From contig NZ_JANCLT010000002.1 of assembly GCF_024294785.1 (NCBI RefSeq), positions 62,001 to 126,000 on the forward strand: DNA of 64,000 bases, read 5' to 3'. The stretch's first letter is position 1. The number at the start of each line of letters is the position of its first letter. Origin of the DNA: Ectobacillus ponti (GTDB lineage: Bacteria; Bacillota; Bacilli; Bacillales; Bacillaceae_G). The notes beneath the pieces were generated by a model that worked only from the letters and a program-made list of their open reading frames with translations, made no database searches and was not told the origin of the DNA. Of this stretch, positions 17,549 through 25,575 are shown in pieces. The position numbers and the translations under genes were made by a program.

Positions 17549-18373
17549 CTACACCAGCTCCTTTAAAGCGATTTCTAACTGCTCATCGTTCGGCGCCAAG
17601 CCGTGCCATTCATGCGTGTTTTCCATGAAGGAAATCCCTTTGCCCTTAATGGTGTGGGCCAGAATGGCTGTCGGCATGCCCTTCGTGCTCTTGGCTTCCT
17701 GGAATGCTTCGTGCACCGCCTCGACATCATGGCCATCGATCTCCACCACATGCCAGCCAAAAGACCTGAATTTATCCCCAAGGTTTTTCAAGCCTTTAAT
17801 ATTTTCGACGAAATCATCCAGCTGAATTTTGTTCCAATCGATGATAGCGCATACATTATCCAGTTGGAAGTGTGCTGCGGTCATAGCCGCCTCCCACACT
17901 TGGCCTTCCTGCAGTTCGCCGTCCCCAATCATGCAGTAGGATCTGCGGCTGCTGCCCTCCAGCTTGGCAATCATGGCTACCCCGTTGGCAACAGACAGCC
18001 CCTGGCCGAGTGAGCCGGAGGAAACATCAACGCCCGGGATATGCTCGCCGCACGGGTGGCCGTGCAGTCTGCCGTCCACGTCGCGGAACGTCATCAGTTC
18101 GGCTGTATCAAAAAAGCCCTTCTCTGCCAGCACCGAATAATACACCGGGGTGCAGTGGCCCTTTGATAAGAAGAAGCAATCACGGTCATCCCAATCAGGG
18201 TCGGCCGGATTGACATTCAGATGCTCAAAAAACAAAACAGACATAAGTTCAGTCGCTGACAGAGATCCGCCTGGATGCCCGCTGCCCGCATGGTTGGTCA
18301 TCTTCACAATGTGCCGGCGGATTGTTTTGGTCAGTTCGCTGTAAAACTGCTTTCTTTCTTCAGAGAAACCCAA
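17549..18373 (-). CDS. Transketolase, N-terminal (ThDP-binding) subunit
   Basis: This 274-residue protein carries the diphosphate-binding half of transketolase: HAGSGHPGGSLSATELMSVL, FFLSKGHCTPVYY, the loop LGQGLSVANGVA, and the ThDP motif GDGELQEGQVWEAAMTAAHF with N in IIDWNKIQLDD. The frame opens with a TTG at 18373, eight bases after AAGGGGG. It is the first gene of the long minus-strand operon running to 8489. The upstream region carries two copies of the proposed operator palindrome. Confidence 0.9.
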   Translation of the reverse strand: MGFSEERKQFYSELTKTIRRHIVKMTNHAGSGHPGGSLSATELMSVLFFEHLNVNPADPDWDDRDCFFLSKGHCTPVYYSVLAEKGFFDTAELMTFRDVDGRLHGHPCGEHIPGVDVSSGSLGQGLSVANGVAMIAKLEGSSRRSYCMIGDGELQEGQVWEAAMTAAHFQLDNVCAIIDWNKIQLDDFVENIKGLKNLGDKFRSFGWHVVEIDGHDVEAVHEAFQEAKSTKGMPTAILAHTIKGKGISFMENTHEWHGLAPNDEQLEIALKELV

Positions 18374-18391
18374 GACTGATGCCCCCTTATT

Positions 18392-18459
18392 GTTTCTTAA
18401 TAAGCAACGTCGTTTCTATAATGTTGCAAAAAAATAAGAATTGTTGCTTATTAGATAAC
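18392..18459. promoter_or_regulatory. Operator pair upstream of the transketolase-led operon
   Basis: GTTTCTTAATAAGCAAC (18392-18408) and GTTGCTTATTAGATAAC (18443-18459) are two related imperfect palindromes. The first, with the following CGTTTCTATAA and TTGCAAAAA, aligns with blocks at 22653 and 22865 upstream of the permease. On the minus strand a TATAGA-like -10 precedes the first palindrome, so a bound repressor would cover the transcription start. The IclR protein encoded at 18568 is the obvious candidate. Confidence 0.55.
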
Positions 18460-18538
18460 TATGTTTCATGTTTTGATATTATCATTATCTTCAGAATATT
18501 TCAAGCGCTTGAGCAATGAAACAAAACATTTTTTCCCA

Positions 18539-18567
18539 CAAAAAAAACTGGACTCCCCATCCAGTTC
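18539..18567 (-). terminator. Terminator of the IclR gene
   Basis: AACTGGA pairs with TCCAGTT around a seven-base loop and is followed by eight T on the minus strand. It abuts the stop codon. Confidence 0.9.
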
Positions 18568-19323
18568 TCAATGCTCTGTATAGCCAAGGCGCTTGGAAAT
18601 TTTCTTGCCAATCTCCATAATCACCGGCTTCATCTCGTTCAGCCGCTCCGTTGTCATGCGCATGCTCGGACCGGACACGCTGATTGCCGCCACAATCTTC
18701 TTCCGGTGGTCAAATATAGGCGCAGCAATACAGGTGACACCCGGCTCATTTTCCTCAATCTCGGTCGCATAGCCTTCATTCCGGATTCTGCTGAGCTCCT
18801 TCAGAAAAGCGTCTTTATCTGTAATCGTATGCTCTGTATACCCGGGCAGCCCGTACTTATCCAGGTTATCCATGATTTCATTCAAAGGCAGATGGCCATA
18901 GATGACCTTGCCGGCACTGGTGGAATGCAAAGGCGCCCTTCTTCCAACCTGTGAATGCGTGCGGAGCGTCTCGCTTCCCTCCAGCTTCTCAATATAAACC
19001 ACTTCCCCTTGGTCGTACACAACCAAGTGGACCACTTCATTTGTAAACTGCTTCAGCTCTTCTAAATAAGGCTTCGCCTGATCCCGCAAATCAATAGATT
19101 CCAGCAACATGGAGCTGAGCTCCAAATATTTATAGCCCAACCGGTACTTCTTCGTTTCGGGATTCTGTTCAATGAAGCCGTGCTCTGCGAGGGTGCTCAG
19201 CAAACGAAAGATGGAGCTCTTGTTCAAATCCAAATGGGAAGCCAGCTCCGTAACCCCGATTCCTTCCTTCCTTTTGCTCACCAACGTAATAATGGTTAAC
19301 GCCCTGTCAACCGATTGAACCAT
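18568..19323 (-). CDS. IclR-family transcriptional regulator
   Basis: The protein has 251 residues, normal for IclR/AllR-type regulators. The N-terminal winged helix (about 1-70) includes GIGVTELASHLDLNKSSIFR, and a GAF-like effector domain follows with GVTCIAAPIFDHRKKIVAAI near its end. I chose the ATG at 19323 because GGAGG lies seven bases upstream; the open frame runs 112 codons further without support. It lies between the two halves of the ureide island, so it probably senses a ureide or glyoxylate and controls it, as AllR does in E. coli. Confidence 0.9.
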   Translation of the reverse strand: MVQSVDRALTIITLVSKRKEGIGVTELASHLDLNKSSIFRLLSTLAEHGFIEQNPETKKYRLGYKYLELSSMLLESIDLRDQAKPYLEELKQFTNEVVHLVVYDQGEVVYIEKLEGSETLRTHSQVGRRAPLHSTSAGKVIYGHLPLNEIMDNLDKYGLPGYTEHTITDKDAFLKELSRIRNEGYATEIEENEPGVTCIAAPIFDHRKKIVAAISVSGPSMRMTTERLNEMKPVIMEIGKKISKRLGYTEH

Positions 19324-19512
19324 ACGATTACCTCCAAATAAAGCCTGATATACCGTTCTTGTCTCTTGTAAAATATTTTCAGTTATATTTATATTACCAA
19401 AGTAAATGAGATGCAGCAATATTTCGTCTATTCTCTGCAGGTTGTGTACTATTTTATTTGTGAAGAAAAGACAAAACGATAGGAAAATATGCTTTCCCCT
19501 CTCTTTTTCAGC

Positions 19513-19566
19513 AAAAAAGAAGACTGCCAAAGGAGACAAAGACAATGCTCCCTGACAGTCTTCTTT
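19513..19566 (-). terminator. Terminator of the second allantoinase gene
   Basis: AAAGAAGACTGTC pairs with GGCAGTCTTCTTT through a long stem, followed by T-rich sequence on the minus strand. The extended loop contains a short AGGGAG/CTCCTT helix. Confidence 0.85.
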
Positions 19567-19576
19567 ATGTCGAAAG

Positions 19577-20959
19577 CTATGCGCCGACAAAGCTTTGCTT
19601 GGCAGAAATGAACTTTCCAACCGGTTCGCTGACAATTCCTTGCTGAACATCAAACACAAGCTGCCCTCTCACAAAGGTCTTCGTCACACGGCAATCAATT
19701 TGTCTGCCGATGTATGGGCTGTGCCGATGGCGGTAATACAGCAGCTCCGGCTGCACCACATACGACTGGTTCGGATCAACCAGGATGATGTCCGCATCAT
19801 ACGAAACCGCAAGCTTGCCCTTATTTTGCATCCGGAAAATTGCAGCGGGGTTGCCGGAAATCATTTTAGAGAAGGCGTTGACCGATACATTCCGCTTCTT
19901 GACACACTCGTCAAACATCAGATCCACATTATTTTGGCAGCCTGTAATGCCGCCCCATACCTCAAAGATGTTGTTCGTATCACTTTGCTTCATGTCAGGC
20001 GGACAAGGGGAGTGATCGGATGTCAACACATCAATCTTCCCTTCCTGCAAAGCCGTCCACAGACGGTCCTGGTCTGCCTTCTCACGCAGCGGCGGCGCAC
20101 ATTTTGCAACAGGCCCGATTGCTTCAAAGGCTTCGAGATCAAGTGTAAAGTAATGCGGACAGGATTCAATTGTGACAGCCTGCCCCGCTGCGCGCGCCTG
20201 CAGAATTTCTTCAATTGCCTCCACGCTGCTGATATGCACGAAATGAATGCGGCAGCCTGTTTCTTTCCCGAACAGCAGCGCCCGCTTCACCGCATCCACC
20301 TCTGTAAAAATCGGCCGGGACTCCATATAGTCACGCGGTGCCGTCTTGCCCTGCCGCTTCTTCTCCCCGGCAAGCTTATCCGTAAACTCTGCATTCTCAG
20401 CATGAATCAGCAAGGTTTGGCCCAATTCGGCGAGCTTCTTCATCCCCTGATACAGGGTAAAGTCATCCACATTCTTGAAGTCGCCGATTTCGTCACTGCC
20501 GCACGTGGCCATAAAGCACTTAAAAGCAAGGACGCCCTCGTCCGCCAAATCCTCCAGGTCTGCCAAATTATCCGGCACCAGCCCGCCATATAAAGCATAG
20601 TCCACATAGGCCTTCCCTTCGGCAGCCTTCAGCTTCAGCTGCAGGGCTTCCCTTGTCGTTGTTGCAGGCAGCGCATTCAGCGGCATATCAATGAAGGACG
20701 TGGTCCCGCCCGCTGCGAGCGCCTGCGTTCCGGTTACAAAGCCCTCCCATTCTGTTCTGCCCGGCTCGCAAATGTGCACGTGCGCATCAATCATTCCCGG
20801 CATCACGTATTGGCCCGATGCATCCACCACTTCAACTGCTTCCGCCGAAATATGCGGAGCAATGGCCGCGATCTTCCCATCCAGGATGGCAAGGTCTGCC
20901 TGCTCCACCGTATTCTCAAGCACGACATTTCCATTTTTAATGATCAGGTCATATCTCAT
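19577..20959 (-). CDS. Second allantoinase / dihydropyrimidinase-type amidohydrolase
   Basis: This 460-residue paralogue of AllB has the metal motif DAHVHICEPGRTEWEG, the bridging lysine in LAFKCFMATCG, HAENAEF, HFVHISS and LTSDHSPCPPDM. The ATG at 20959 is preceded by AAAGGGGCAGG; an upstream TTG has no support. It follows the NCS1 permease and precedes the IclR gene. It could be the main allantoinase, with AllB for the other enantiomer, or it could act on a related cyclic ureide such as a hydantoin. Confidence 0.88.
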   Translation of the reverse strand: MRYDLIIKNGNVVLENTVEQADLAILDGKIAAIAPHISAEAVEVVDASGQYVMPGMIDAHVHICEPGRTEWEGFVTGTQALAAGGTTSFIDMPLNALPATTTREALQLKLKAAEGKAYVDYALYGGLVPDNLADLEDLADEGVLAFKCFMATCGSDEIGDFKNVDDFTLYQGMKKLAELGQTLLIHAENAEFTDKLAGEKKRQGKTAPRDYMESRPIFTEVDAVKRALLFGKETGCRIHFVHISSVEAIEEILQARAAGQAVTIESCPHYFTLDLEAFEAIGPVAKCAPPLREKADQDRLWTALQEGKIDVLTSDHSPCPPDMKQSDTNNIFEVWGGITGCQNNVDLMFDECVKKRNVSVNAFSKMISGNPAAIFRMQNKGKLAVSYDADIILVDPNQSYVVQPELLYYRHRHSPYIGRQIDCRVTKTFVRGQLVFDVQQGIVSEPVGKFISAKQSFVGA

Positions 20960-21003
20960 CCTGCCTGCCCCTTTCAAATGTTCTATTTAAAAATTTCACA
21001 AGC

Positions 21004-21037
21004 GGATAAGGGAGAGGTGCGCAGATCCCCCTTATCC
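21004..21037 (-). terminator. Stem-loop between permease and allantoinase genes
   Basis: GGATAAGGG pairs with CCCTTATCC in the 108-base gap. Only a modest T run follows some bases later on the minus strand, so it may be a weak terminator or an mRNA processing or stability element. Confidence 0.45.
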
Positions 21038-21067
21038 CCTACAATACCATTCTTGAAAAGGCTTACA

Positions 21068-22465
21068 TTATTCTTCAAATATAGTACCCTTCTTAAAGCT
21101 GGAGCCTTTAAAGGCAAACCTGGTGAGCAGGTAATAGGAAAGCCCCCCAACGACCACACCAATGATCCAGGCAAGGTCCACCAGCAGGAAAGCAGCCCCG
21201 GCACCAAGAAGCATGGCAATCAGCGCGGCAGGATTGAAGCCGGAGAACTGGCCGTCTTTTTTGTACAGCTCTTCTACATGAATTTGTTGTTTTCTCAAAA
21301 TATAGAACTCTACCAGCAAAATGGAAACAATTGGACCGAGGAAGGCGGAATAAATCAGGATGAACAGGCCTAAGCCTTTGGCGGAAGAATCTTGTACGAG
21401 CACCCACGGAAAGGCGCAAAGCGCCAGCAGGCCGGTGATGATCGCTGCCGGCTTATACTTTACTTTCGTGAGCAGAGTGATGACATAGGTGGGAGCAATG
21501 ATATTGGCGACCATGTTCACCCCAATAACACCAAGGATGATAAAGGATGAAACAATGAACGTAATATAATTGTTATTTACAACGATGGCAAATGCTTTTA
21601 CCGGGTTTGTAATGCCTGTTGCTGCTGCAAGCATGGCGCCGATTGTCAGGGTCAACCCATAGGCAACCGTGATAGGCGAGAAGTACAGGAGGCTGCGTTT
21701 TTTGTCACTGATGCCAGGCCGCAATTCACGGGAGTAATCTGCAGCACTGAGGAAGATGGCGGCATAGTTCCCCATGAACATCATAATGAAAGCAAAGAAA
21801 GGAAGGCCCCAGGAGCCTTTCGCTGTAACCCAGTTCGCTGCGATCGGTTCCCGGTAAGATGTCAGCAGGACACCCAGGACATAGAGAAGCGCAAGGCCGA
21901 TCACGACTGAAACGAGTGTTTCCACCCACTTGATGGCATGGAAGCCATAGAGGGAAAGCCAAATTTGCACAACCTGCAGAACGACAAAGCAAGTGAAAAT
22001 GTTATCAAAAGAGCCATTGGTTACAATCTTGACAATCTCATTTAAAGCAGTGCCGCCAATCCAGCTTTGAAATCCGTACCAAACGATGGCCGGGATTCCT
22101 CTCAACAGGGAAGAAATAACGGCCCCCTTCTCTCCAAACGACATTCGCAGCTGAACAACGTAGGGAATTCCGGTCCGGTACCCCGCTCGATCATTTAAAG
22201 AGAATACAATAGAGATAATACCAATTGCCAGAATGGCTGCGGCGAAGGTTTGAAACAGATTCAAGGTGGCGCTGCCGGCAACAATGAGACTGGCGCCAAG
22301 AGTCATATTTCCAAGATTCACACCATCGCCAATCCACATGAAGGAATAATCCAGCATGCCAACCTTTCTCTCTTCTGCTCTTCTTGGCTTAAGCGTGGCA
22401 TCCAAATCCACCGCTGGCTGCAAGCTCGTTTCACTTGAAATAACACCTTCTAAATTCGTCGACAT
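21068..22465 (-). CDS. NCS1-family permease, probable allantoin transporter
   Basis: This hydrophobic protein of about 465 residues has roughly twelve membrane segments. It shows the NCS1 hallmarks: an N-terminal DYSFMWIGDGVNLGNMTLGA stretch, RGIPAIVWYGFQSWIGGTAL, and a late ILLVEFYILRKQQI segment. This family carries allantoin, uracil, hydantoins and cytosine; the ureide genes downstream point to allantoin, like PucI. The start is uncertain: ATG at 22465, GTG at 22471 and ATG at 22477 all lie next to AAGGAGATGA. It leads the permease-allantoinase unit. Confidence 0.88.
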   Translation of the reverse strand: MSTNLEGVISSETSLQPAVDLDATLKPRRAEERKVGMLDYSFMWIGDGVNLGNMTLGASLIVAGSATLNLFQTFAAAILAIGIISIVFSLNDRAGYRTGIPYVVQLRMSFGEKGAVISSLLRGIPAIVWYGFQSWIGGTALNEIVKIVTNGSFDNIFTCFVVLQVVQIWLSLYGFHAIKWVETLVSVVIGLALLYVLGVLLTSYREPIAANWVTAKGSWGLPFFAFIMMFMGNYAAIFLSAADYSRELRPGISDKKRSLLYFSPITVAYGLTLTIGAMLAAATGITNPVKAFAIVVNNNYITFIVSSFIILGVIGVNMVANIIAPTYVITLLTKVKYKPAAIITGLLALCAFPWVLVQDSSAKGLGLFILIYSAFLGPIVSILLVEFYILRKQQIHVEELYKKDGQFSGFNPAALIAMLLGAGAAFLLVDLAWIIGVVVGGLSYYLLTRFAFKGSSFKKGTIFEE

Positions 22466-22652
22466 TCGCACACTCATCTCCTTTTACACATATCTCAAAT
22501 CATGCAAGGCTTCACATGTGTGGTCTGGATGAATTATGACAGCTTCAGCTTCGCACATATAATGAACTTAAAAGGTCATATATTATCTGTTCCATCCTGT
22601 ATCAGATGGAGTGATGAGAAGTGTGCAAGCTCATCATTCGCACGAATGTTTC

Positions 22653-22669
22653 GTTGTTTAATAAACAAC
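22653..22669. promoter_or_regulatory. Operator-like palindrome upstream of the permease
   Basis: GTTGTTTAATAAACAAC is a perfect palindrome matching the motif at 18392. A TATAAA-like -10 on the minus strand lies just upstream of it, the same arrangement as at the other copies. Confidence 0.55.
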
Positions 22670-22864
22670 GATGTTTTATAAATTCCCTAAAAAAATTTTG
22701 GTTTTGCTCCCTTTTCATTGGCAGGTGCATCTGGACTCCTCTCTTGAAAATGAAAAAGCAATAGCTCTCGATCCCCTCCTTCTTGTCAGCTCCAGGCTGG
22801 TTCAAGCATCCCTCTGAGAGAATAAGCACTGCAATCAGCCAGGATTCTCTTCAACGCCTATTAA

Positions 22865-22906
22865 GTCTCGTAATACGCAACAGCGTTTCTGTATAATTGC
22901 AAAAAG
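22865..22906. promoter_or_regulatory. Third copy of the operator block
   Basis: GTCTCGTAATACGCAAC followed by CGTTTCTGTATAATTGCAAAAA aligns over about 40 bases with the block at 18392-18431. On the minus strand it reads as a promoter-like TTGCAA/TATACA region with the palindrome downstream. Confidence 0.5.
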
Positions 22907-23071
22907 TGCGTTGATTTCTTGTATCATAGCATCATTAGAAACCATTTACAAGCGCATTTCTTTAAATATTTAGAATCTTTAGACTGCTTTAAGGTATGTT
23001 ACAGGATGACTCACGGAAGACAGGGCTCTCTTACGCTCCAATCCAAGAAAGAGGTTGCAAGGACTTTCATA

Positions 23072-23118
23072 GAAAAATAGGAAATAACCGGCTTTCTGCG
23101 GCCGGTTATTTCCTATTA
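23072..23118. terminator. Strong terminator after galU
   Basis: ATAGGAAATAACCGGC (23077-23092) pairs perfectly over 16 bases with 23101-23116 around an eight-base loop, followed by TTTTTC on the minus strand. Confidence 0.95.
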
Positions 23119-23167
23119 TAATATAGCTGTTCACGTCCAACCGACAGCATGCGGTTTCCGTTGTCCG

Positions 23168-24049
23168 TCACACTCTCTTATACTGCTGCAGCTTTTCTTC
23201 CATAAAGCGCAGCAGCGGTTCTCGCAGCTCATCGCTCTGCAGGGCAAACTGAATGGTTGTCTCGACAAAGCCGTGCTTCTCGCCTACATCATAGCGCGTA
23301 CCTTCGAATTCATAGGCAAATACACGCTGAATTTCATTCAAGCTCTCAATGGCATCCGTCAGCTGGATTTCCCCGCCGGCTCCTGTGCGCTGGCGCTCCA
23401 GGAATAAGAAGATTTCAGGTGTCAGGATATAACGCCCAATAATGGCCAGGTTGGACGGCGCTGTGCCTTGCGGCGGCTTCTCCACGAAGTTGCGCACCTG
23501 ATAGCGGCGCCCTGTTTGCTCAATTGGGTCAATGATGCCATAACGATGTGTTTCTTCCTCTCCCACCTTCATGACGCCAATGACAGAAGAGAGAGTGCGT
23601 TCGTACTCATCCATCAGCTGGCGCAGGCAAGGACGCTCAGATTGCACGATGTCATCCCCGAGCAGAACAGCGAACGGCTCATCGCCGATAAAGTTGCGGG
23701 CGCACCAAACCGCATGGCCCAGACCAAGCGGCTCCTTTTGGCGAATGTAATGAATATCTGCCATTTTGGAAGCAGCCTGTACCTTCTCCAGCAGATCGTA
23801 CTTGCCCTTTTCCAGCAAGTTCTGCTCCAGCTCAAAGGCATGGTCAAAATGGTCTTCGATGGCTCGCTTTCCTTTGCCCGTGACAATAATGATATCTTCA
23901 ATGCCGGACTCGATGGCTTCCTCTACAATATATTGAATGGTCGGCTTATCGACAATCGGCAGCATCTCCTTTGGCATCGCCTTTGTCGCCGGCAGAAAGC
24001 GCGTCCCCAGCCCGGCTGCCGGAATAATGGCCTTGCGTATTTTCTTCAC
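23168..24049 (-). CDS. galU: UTP-glucose-1-phosphate uridylyltransferase GalU
   Basis: GalU makes UDP-glucose from UTP and glucose-1-phosphate for glycolipid and teichoic acid decoration. The 293-residue protein starts [20 protein letters not shown] with the nucleotidyltransferase signature. It also has [24 protein letters not shown] and [13 protein letters not shown], as in the GtaB/GalU family. The GTG at 24049 follows GAGGGGG; the longer reading upstream lacks a site. It is divergent from tagO, fitting envelope synthesis. Confidence 0.95.
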   Translation of the reverse strand: MKKIRKAIIPAAGLGTRFLPATKAMPKEMLPIVDKPTIQYIVEEAIESGIEDIIIVTGKGKRAIEDHFDHAFELEQNLLEKGKYDLLEKVQAASKMADIHYIRQKEPLGLGHAVWCARNFIGDEPFAVLLGDDIVQSERPCLRQLMDEYERTLSSVIGVMKVGEEETHRYGIIDPIEQTGRRYQVRNFVEKPPQGTAPSNLAIIGRYILTPEIFLFLERQRTGAGGEIQLTDAIESLNEIQRVFAYEFEGTRYDVGEKHGFVETTIQFALQSDELREPLLRFMEEKLQQYKRV

Positions 24050-24237
24050 ACGGAATCCCCCTCGTCCATTTGCATACGTTACTGGCAGATCGGTCTGCTT
24101 AAACTGCTTCTGATTATAGCATACTTCCTTTATTTTTTCTTTATTACCGGACCATGCGGCGAAAACCGGTGCCATACTGCGGGATTCTATATGAGAAAAT
24201 CAATTTGGTCGATAATGGAAATTGCATAAAAAAAACG

Positions 24238-24265
24238 TTGAATTCCTGTTCTTTTGTGATACGAT
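24238..24265 (+). promoter_or_regulatory. Probable promoter of tagO
   Basis: TTGAAT and TACGAT are separated by 16 bases, about 70 bases upstream of the tagO start. This is a sigma-A-like match. Confidence 0.45.
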
Positions 24266-24333
24266 ATGAGGTGAGTGAAAAATGGACCTATCGGATTAAA
24301 AATATATAAAAAAGAACAAAGGGTGGGATATGG

Positions 24334-25416
24334 ATGGATTGGAAGATGATTCTGTTAACATTCTTCGCATCCCTGATCACAGTCGTGATCGTAACCCCTC
24401 TTGTGATGAAACTTGCATTTAAGATCGGCGCTGTGGACAAACCAAATGCTCGGAAGGTACACGCGAGGATCATGCCCCGTCTCGGCGGGCTTGGCATTTT
24501 CATCGGGGTGGCGGCAGGATATTTTGTGAGCGGTCTGTATGAAGAGCGGATGTCGACAATCATTGCCGGAGCTTTTATCATTGTCGGCCTTGGCGTACTG
24601 GATGATATGTATGAGCTGTCAGCAAAACTGAAGTTTCTGGTGCAGATTGGCGTTGCCCTGCTGATTGTCAGAAGCGGCCTGCTGATTGATTTGGTGAACA
24701 TCCCGTTCTTCGGGGATCATCAGCTGACTCCGTACGTTGCCTATCCGCTTACTGTACTATGGATTGTCGGCATCACCAATGCCATCAATCTGATCGATGG
24801 TTTGGACGGGCTTTCCGGGGGAATCTCCTCCATTGCGCTGGCCACCATCGCAGTGATGGCTTCACAGGATAATTTGCACGTTCTGATTTTTACGCTGGCC
24901 ATTATTGTGCTGGGGAGCACAACCGGATTTCTGTTCTTTAACTTCCATCCGGCCAAGATTTTCATGGGGGACACAGGCGCCCTGTTTCTGGGCTACTGCA
25001 TCTCGGTGTTATCCTTGCTTGGTTTATACAAGAGCGTAACAATGTTCAGCTTTCTTGTCCCGATTATTATTCTCGGTGTGCCAATTTTCGATACATCCTT
25101 TGCAATCATCCGCCGCCTGGTGAACAAAAAGCCAATCTCGGCACCCGATAAATCACACCTGCACCACCGCCTGCTCGCACTTGGCTTCTCTCATCGGAAA
25201 ACGGTGCTGCTTATTTATGGATTCGGCATTTTCTTCAGTCTGTGCGCTCTCTTGTTTTCTAAAATTACCATTTGGATGTCCATCATCCTTCTGTTCCTGG
25301 TCATCTTCATCGCAGAGCTGGTGGCCGAAATTATCGGCTTGGTGCATGAGCGCTATCGCCCGATTCTATCATTCTATAAAAGGGCCCGGAACCGTCAGCG
25401 TTCCCGCCAATATTGA
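24334..25416 (+). CDS. tagO: Undecaprenyl-phosphate GlcNAc-1-phosphate transferase TagO
   Basis: This membrane enzyme transfers GlcNAc-1-phosphate to undecaprenyl phosphate, the first step of wall teichoic acid linkage-unit synthesis. The 360-residue protein has about ten membrane segments and the MraY/WecA family motifs: VDKPNARKVHARIMPRLGG near the start, GLGVLDDMYELSAKLKF (DD motif), NAINLIDGLDGLSGG, IFMGDTGALFLGY, and the His-rich loop APDKSHLHHRLL. A GGGTGGG site precedes the start. It has its own terminator. WecA-type lipid carriers for other glycans are the alternative. Confidence 0.93.
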   Translation: MDWKMILLTFFASLITVVIVTPLVMKLAFKIGAVDKPNARKVHARIMPRLGGLGIFIGVAAGYFVSGLYEERMSTIIAGAFIIVGLGVLDDMYELSAKLKFLVQIGVALLIVRSGLLIDLVNIPFFGDHQLTPYVAYPLTVLWIVGITNAINLIDGLDGLSGGISSIALATIAVMASQDNLHVLIFTLAIIVLGSTTGFLFFNFHPAKIFMGDTGALFLGYCISVLSLLGLYKSVTMFSFLVPIIILGVPIFDTSFAIIRRLVNKKPISAPDKSHLHHRLLALGFSHRKTVLLIYGFGIFFSLCALLFSKITIWMSIILLFLVIFIAELVAEIIGLVHERYRPILSFYKRARNRQRSRQY

Positions 25417-25446
25417 CAAGCTGCCCAAACAGGCGGCTTGTTTTAT
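25417..25446 (+). terminator. Terminator of tagO
   Basis: CAAGCTGCC pairs with GGCGGCTTG (one wobble), followed by TTTTATT, directly after the stop codon. Confidence 0.85.
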
Positions 25447-25575
25447 TCACTTTCTCCTACATACAGGATGCCCCATCTCCGCAGTATTTCTCCTTCCAAA
25501 ATATTCTTCGTCTAAGTCATCCCAATTGTTGCATAATACGAGTATACCAATTCTCTACATATAAAGGTGAGTGCT

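Larger units (their letters stand above)
22466..23071. other. Regulatory region of the permease operon
   Basis: About 600 bases without a convincing gene. It contains two blocks matching the transketolase operator (22653-22669 and 22865-22881). A 43-codon minus-strand ORF ending at 22602, with GAGGAG before its ATG, overlaps the first of these and may be chance. The long spacing suggests two tandem promoters or a long leader. Confidence 0.5.

Noticed and set aside
18409-18440. Sigma-54 promoter upstream of the transketolase operon
   Set aside because: A TTGCA element exists, but the GG at -24 is missing.
22602-22829. 75-codon minus-strand ORF between operator copies
   Set aside because: Only the last 43 codons have a possible ribosome binding site; it overlaps an operator palindrome and has no family resemblance.
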